Of a stretch of 18,195 bases of DNA, positions 14,881 to 18,195 are shown one piece after another. This DNA comes from an uncultured Petrimonas sp. (lineage in GTDB: Bacteria; Bacteroidota; Bacteroidia; Bacteroidales; Dysgonomonadaceae). The position numbers were made by a program, and so were the translations under genes. Numbering within the stretch: the stretch's first letter is position 1; each line of letters starts with the position of its first letter. A model generated the notes under the pieces. That model ran no database searches. It saw only the letters and a list, made by a program, of their open reading frames with translations, and was not told the origin of the DNA. The DNA is taken from contig CAKTUP010000023.1 of assembly GCA_934621705.1 (NCBI GenBank), positions 1-18,195 on the forward strand, in the 5' to 3' direction.

Positions 14881-14888
14881 TATATTTG
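14881..14888 (+). promoter_or_regulatory. Probable -7 box of the HTH gene
   Basis: TATATTTG, followed by CA, matches TAnnTTTG; it lies 29 bases before the ATG. No TTTG at the standard -33 distance (the nearest, 14864-14867, is too close), which would fit a promoter needing help from proteins bound at the 21-bp array. Confidence 0.55.
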
Positions 14889-14916
14889 CACTATCGTAAC
14901 CCTAAAACAACCGATT

Positions 14917-15264
14917 ATGCTCCGATTGAATGTGTTGAATGTAATGAAAATGAGAGGAATATTGCATCCTTACGCTTACTTGCGCAAAAACGGTTTTTCG
15001 CAACGCGTGGCGGAAAATCTGGCAAACGGAAATGTTTCGCAACTCAAACTCGATCATATCGAGAAGCTTTGCCTGCTGCTTATTTGCGAACCGCACGACC
15101 TGCTGGTGTGGTATCCCGACAAGGAGCGCGTGTATCCGGCAGATAATCCGCTCAATAAACTGCGAAAACAGGAAGATGTGGGCAATATGCGCCAACTGAT
15201 GGCGAAGATGCCTTTCGGCGAACTGAAGGAGGTGATGAAAGAAATTTCGGAACGGAAGCAATAA
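14917..15264 (+). CDS. Small XRE-like helix-turn-helix protein
   Basis: 115 residues. The segment from MLRLNVLNVMKMRGILHPYA through KNGFSQRVAENLANGNVSQL and LDHIEKLCLLLICEPHDLLVW (about 1-66) is a Cro/C1-type DNA-binding domain of a kind common in Bacteroidota. The second half (67-115) is charged and helical (MRQLMAKMPFGELKEVMKEI) and may mediate oligomerisation. It is a single gene with its own promoter, next to the 21-bp array, and converges on icd with a shared hairpin. Its target is unknown; the array is the obvious candidate. Confidence 0.8.
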   Translation: MLRLNVLNVMKMRGILHPYAYLRKNGFSQRVAENLANGNVSQLKLDHIEKLCLLLICEPHDLLVWYPDKERVYPADNPLNKLRKQEDVGNMRQLMAKMPFGELKEVMKEISERKQ

Positions 15265-15266
15265 CG

Positions 15267-15303
15267 AAAAACGGCTCCGCGATTTTATTCCGCAGGAGCC
15301 GTT
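15267..15303 (-). terminator. Terminator between the HTH gene and icd
   Basis: Arms AACGGCTCC (15270-15278) and GGAGCCGTT (15295-15303), extended by GCG/CGC past a single bulged A, form a 12-bp stem. On the minus strand it is followed by a T run (15267-15270 plus), so it terminates icd. On the plus strand no T run follows, but the hairpin may still end the HTH transcript. Confidence 0.8.
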
Positions 15304-15325
15304 ACTATGATAACCCTAACAAAAA

Positions 15326-16549
15326 TTACTGTTTCAGTTTTTTGTCCAAATTGCGTTTAATGGCAGCTAAGAAATCCTGCGTATTCAAATACTTTCCGTT
15401 CATATCTTCGCCATAAACCAGCAACGCCAAATCTTTTGTCATTTCGCCGTTTTCCACGGTTTCCACACATACCTGCTCCAGTTTTTGGCAGAAATCGATA
15501 AGGTCGTGATTGGCATCGAGCTTTCCGCGATGCAACAGCCCTTGCGTCCACGCGAAAATGGAGGCGATGGGATTCGTGGAAGTTTCTCTGCCCTGCTGAT
15601 GCTGGCGGTAATGGCGCGTTACGGTTCCGTGCGCCGCTTCGGCTTCCACTGTGCGGCCGTCGGGTGTTACCAGCACCGAAGACATCATGCCCAGCGATCC
15701 GAAACCCTGCGCCACGGTATCGCTCTGCACGTCGCCGTCGTAATTCTTGCACGCCCACACAAAACCGCCGCTCCACTTCATGGCCGATGCCACCATATCG
15801 TCTATCAACCGGTGTTCATAGGTGATTCCGGCTTCTTTGAACAACTTTTCGAACTCCACTTCGTACACTTCCTGAAAAATATCCTTGAAACGTCCGTCGT
15901 AAGCCTTCAGAATGGTGTTTTTGGTGGACATATAGAGCGGATAACGTTTTGTGAGCGCCATCTGAAACGACGAACGGGCAAATCCGTAAATCGATTCATC
16001 GGTATTGAACATGGCCATGGCCACGCCGTCGCCTTTGAAATCATACACTTCCCACTCCTGTACTTCGCCGTTTTCGGCTGTGAAAGTGAGTTTGAGAGTT
16101 CCTTTTCCTTTGATAACTTTATCGGTAGCGCGGTATTGGTCGCCAAACGCATGACGGCCGATGATGATCGGCTCCGTCCATCCCTGCACATAACGGGGAA
16201 CGTTGGAGCAGATAATGGGTTCGCGGAAAACGGTTCCCCCCACAATGTTGCGGATGGTTCCGTTGGGCGATTTCCACATTTTCTTCAATCCAAACTCCTC
16301 CACTCGCGCCTCATCCGGCGTAATGGTGGCGCACTTGATACCCACGTTGTATTTTTTGATGGCTTCGGCCGCATCAACGGTAATTTGGTCGTCGGTGGCA
16401 TCGCGGTTTTGGATGCTTAAATCGTAATATTTAATATCTAAGTCGATATACGGTAATATCAATTGCTCTTTGATAAACGACCATATAATGCGGGTCATTT
16501 CATCGCCATCTAACTCTACAATGGGGTTTTGTACTTTTATTTTTGTCAT
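15326..16549 (-). CDS. icd: NADP-dependent isocitrate dehydrogenase, eukaryotic-type (type II)
   Basis: 407 residues. It oxidatively decarboxylates isocitrate to 2-oxoglutarate. Conserved parts are [13 protein letters not shown] at the N-terminus, the substrate loop [39 protein letters not shown] with metal-binding Asp, [25 protein letters not shown], and the cofactor region [12 protein letters not shown]. This is the homodimeric type related to animal IDH1/2, not the E. coli type. It lies 87 bases downstream of gltA on the same strand. A different, E. coli-type isocitrate dehydrogenase seems to end at 18095. Confidence 0.95.
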   Translation of the reverse strand: MTKIKVQNPIVELDGDEMTRIIWSFIKEQLILPYIDLDIKYYDLSIQNRDATDDQITVDAAEAIKKYNVGIKCATITPDEARVEEFGLKKMWKSPNGTIRNIVGGTVFREPIICSNVPRYVQGWTEPIIIGRHAFGDQYRATDKVIKGKGTLKLTFTAENGEVQEWEVYDFKGDGVAMAMFNTDESIYGFARSSFQMALTKRYPLYMSTKNTILKAYDGRFKDIFQEVYEVEFEKLFKEAGITYEHRLIDDMVASAMKWSGGFVWACKNYDGDVQSDTVAQGFGSLGMMSSVLVTPDGRTVEAEAAHGTVTRHYRQHQQGRETSTNPIASIFAWTQGLLHRGKLDANHDLIDFCQKLEQVCVETVENGEMTKDLALLVYGEDMNGKYLNTQDFLAAIKRNLDKKLKQ

Positions 16550-16595
16550 ATTATTTATTTTCTAAGTAGCAAACACAAATTAGGTTGGTTTAAAA

Positions 16596-16613
16596 TCCCG
16601 ATAGTTATCGGGA
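16596..16613. repeat. Inverted repeat between gltA and icd
   Basis: TCCCGATA, GT, TATCGGGA: perfect 8-bp arms. On the minus strand it is followed by ATTTTAAA, so it may be a weak terminator or processing site between the two genes. I could not find a standard -7 box for icd in the rest of this 87-base gap. Confidence 0.5.
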
Positions 16614-16636
16614 ATAATCCAATTATTGCTCAGTAC

Positions 16637-17986
16637 TTATCTATCTTTCAACGGAGTAAAATCCTGCAGCGGACGCACGTTTTTGTATGCCGGGCGGATG
16701 ATTCGCTTGCTGGAGAAGTTGAGTTCTTCGATGCGGTGCGCCGTCCATCCCACGATACGCGCCATTGCAAACAGCGGCGTGAAAACTTCTTCGGGCAACC
16801 CGATGGCATCGTACACGAAACCGGAGTAAAAATCCACATTGATACACGTTTGTTTGGCGCCCGGGCCTTTGAATGCCATAAAGGTTTTCACGGCGCGTTC
16901 TTCAACCAACTCCATCAGTGCAAACTCTTCTTCGCGGCCTTTTTCAATAGCCAAATTGCGCGCCATTTTCTTAAGCAGGTCGGCACGCGGGTCGCTCACG
17001 GTGTAAACGGCGTGGCCGATACCGTAAATGAGGCCGGTTTTATCGTGGGCTTCTTTCTTGAGCACACGCAAGAGGTAATCGTCTACCTGCTCTACGTCTT
17101 TCCAATCTTTTACGTTCTTCTTTAAATCGTCCAACATCCTTTTCACTTCGATATTCGCGCCCCCGTGAAGCGGGCCTTTGAGCGACCCGATACCCGCCGC
17201 AATGGCTGAATATGTATCGGTTTCGGTGGAGCTTGTTACGCGCACCGAGAAGGTGGAATTGTTCCCTCCGCCGTGGTCGGCGTGAAGAATAAGTGCCAAA
17301 TCGAGGATTTTAATTTCGAGTTCGGTATAGTTGCCGCGCCCTTTCATCATAAACAGGAAGTTTTCGGCCACGGAGCGGTCTTCGTAGGGATGACGCACGT
17401 GCAGCGAACGCGATTGTTGGTCGTGGCGCAACACATTGTACGCGTAAGCAATAATGGTTGGGAATTTCGCTATCAGGTTGATTGATTGGCGAATGAGGTT
17501 GTCTTTGGAAATATCGTCGGGAGTTTCGTCGTAATTGTACAATTCCAACACGCTACGCGCCAAAATATTCATAATGTTTCCGCCCTGAAGCGAAAGGATA
17601 TTCATTGTGGTGCGATGGTCGAGCGGCATCGTTTGCATAATGAGTTTGCGAAAAACTTTCAGTTCTTCTTCGGTGGGAAGTGTGCCCGATAACAACAAAA
17701 AGGCCGTTTCCTCAAAGCCGAGGCGGTCTTCTTTTTGAATGCCGTTTACCAATTCTTCCACATCTAACCCGCGGTAATACAGTTTTCCGGGAATGGCTTT
17801 CAGCCCTTCCGGTGTTTTTTCGTAGCCCTGTACGTCGCCCACGCGCGTTAATCCGGCCAAAACGCCCGAACCGTCTTCGTTTCTGAGCCCTCGTTTCACG
17901 CTCATTTCAGAGAATAAACTCTTCTTTATGTCGGTCGACTTTTTAATGGATTCGGATAATTTGTGAATTAAATTTTTTTCTGTCAT
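16637..17986 (-). CDS. gltA: Citrate synthase
   Basis: 449 residues from ATG 17986. It condenses acetyl-CoA and oxaloacetate to citrate. Catalytic residues are visible: His274 in GPLHGGANIE, His325 in GIGHAVYTVSDPRAD and Asp385 in INVDFYSG; LILHADHGGGNNSTFSVR gives the other active-site histidines. PGKLYYRGLDVEELV is the expected start of the folded domain. A GTG at 18037 would extend the frame by 17 residues of low-complexity sequence and was rejected. It is preceded after 108 bases by an isocitrate dehydrogenase end and followed by icd, so citrate-to-oxoglutarate genes are grouped. Confidence 0.94.
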   Translation of the reverse strand: MTEKNLIHKLSESIKKSTDIKKSLFSEMSVKRGLRNEDGSGVLAGLTRVGDVQGYEKTPEGLKAIPGKLYYRGLDVEELVNGIQKEDRLGFEETAFLLLSGTLPTEEELKVFRKLIMQTMPLDHRTTMNILSLQGGNIMNILARSVLELYNYDETPDDISKDNLIRQSINLIAKFPTIIAYAYNVLRHDQQSRSLHVRHPYEDRSVAENFLFMMKGRGNYTELEIKILDLALILHADHGGGNNSTFSVRVTSSTETDTYSAIAAGIGSLKGPLHGGANIEVKRMLDDLKKNVKDWKDVEQVDDYLLRVLKKEAHDKTGLIYGIGHAVYTVSDPRADLLKKMARNLAIEKGREEEFALMELVEERAVKTFMAFKGPGAKQTCINVDFYSGFVYDAIGLPEEVFTPLFAMARIVGWTAHRIEELNFSSKRIIRPAYKNVRPLQDFTPLKDR

Positions 17987-18094
17987 TATTGTATCATTTT
18001 TTAGTTGTATTTCTATTTCGATTTTCTTTTCCGGCACAAGATTATTTATCTTTTTAACATCGGAATATCTGTTTTTGTTTTCAAAAAGCTAAGG

Positions 18095-18195
18095 TTATAA
18101 TAAATTTATCACTTCCCCTGCAAACTCCGATGTGGATAACGCTTTTCCTTTTTCCATAAAACGCGCCAGGTCGGAAGTGGCGTAGCCTTTTTCGA
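18095..18195 (-). CDS. C-terminal end of a probable E. coli-type isocitrate dehydrogenase (partial)
   Basis: Only the last 33 codons including the TAA stop (18095-18097) are in the window; the gene continues past the right edge. The peptide (GYATSDLARFM, then KALSTSEFAGEVI) resembles the end of bacterial isocitrate dehydrogenases, for example the TYDFERLMDGA and CSEFGDAII of the E. coli enzyme. An isocitrate dehydrogenase next to citrate synthase is the order known in Bacteroides. The match rests on about 30 residues, so the call is tentative; a related decarboxylating dehydrogenase is possible. Confidence 0.6.
   Translation of the reverse strand, partial: EKGYATSDLARFMEKGKALSTSEFAGEVINLL

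Noticed and set aside
14886..15146. Overlapping plus-strand frame before and inside the HTH gene
   Set aside because: It begins almost at the -7 box, shares no family pattern and is a shadow of the HTH gene in another frame.
15485..17125. Long plus-strand frames opposite icd and gltA
   Set aside because: They are antisense shadows; the minus-strand frames carry complete catalytic motifs of known enzymes.
17987..18037. GTG-initiated extension of citrate synthase
   Set aside because: It adds lysine/glutamate/isoleucine-rich residues not expected in the family; ATG 17986 gives a normal length.

Overview
The window looks chromosomal and comes from a member of the Bacteroidota, most likely order Bacteroidales. 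This is inferred from a single-polypeptide LpxC-FabZ fusion, promoters of the TTTG-N19-TAnnTTTG type with little Shine-Dalgarno sequence, a XylR-type regulator fusing a sugar sensor to an AraC domain, an FHS-type sugar permease, and an E. coli-type isocitrate dehydrogenase end directly upstream of citrate synthase. I do not assign a genus.

Left third (1-5851, minus strand): an amino-sugar catabolic cluster. A XylR-like regulator precedes an FHS-family sugar permease, N-acetylglucosamine-6-phosphate deacetylase (nagA), glucosamine-6-phosphate deaminase (nagB) and an exported Gfo/Idh/MocA oxidoreductase. The cluster ends in a strong hairpin at 24-58. No sugar kinase is present in the window. 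A tRNA-Pro(GGG) with its own promoter and terminator separates this cluster from the next block.

Middle (6091-12003, plus strand): the lipid A genes lpxD, lpxC-fabZ and lpxA, then agmatine deiminase (aguA) 5 bases after lpxA. A ParD/ParE-type toxin-antitoxin pair lies between aguA and N-carbamoylputrescine amidase (aguB), the two consecutive steps from agmatine to putrescine. aguB starts two bases after the toxin stop codon.

12029-14617: a type II restriction-modification pair resembling the MjaI family, visibly richer in A/T than its neighbours, followed by a DUF4256 protein. The methyltransferase carries a C-terminal domain that looks like a staphylococcal-nuclease (TNase) fold without the usual catalytic residues. 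The 4-mer CTAG, the known target of MjaI itself, does not occur once in these 18,195 bases by hand scan.

14625-15264: ten or eleven contiguous 21-bp repeats, exactly two DNA helical turns per unit, lead into the promoter of a small helix-turn-helix protein. This is the most unusual structure in the window. It could be an array of binding sites for that protein, a curved-DNA element, or the remains of a heptad-repeat coding sequence.

Right end (15267-18195, minus strand): TCA-cycle genes. A eukaryotic-type (type II) NADP isocitrate dehydrogenase lies downstream of citrate synthase, and the last 33 codons (including the stop) of what looks like a second, E. coli-type isocitrate dehydrogenase lie upstream of it at the window edge.
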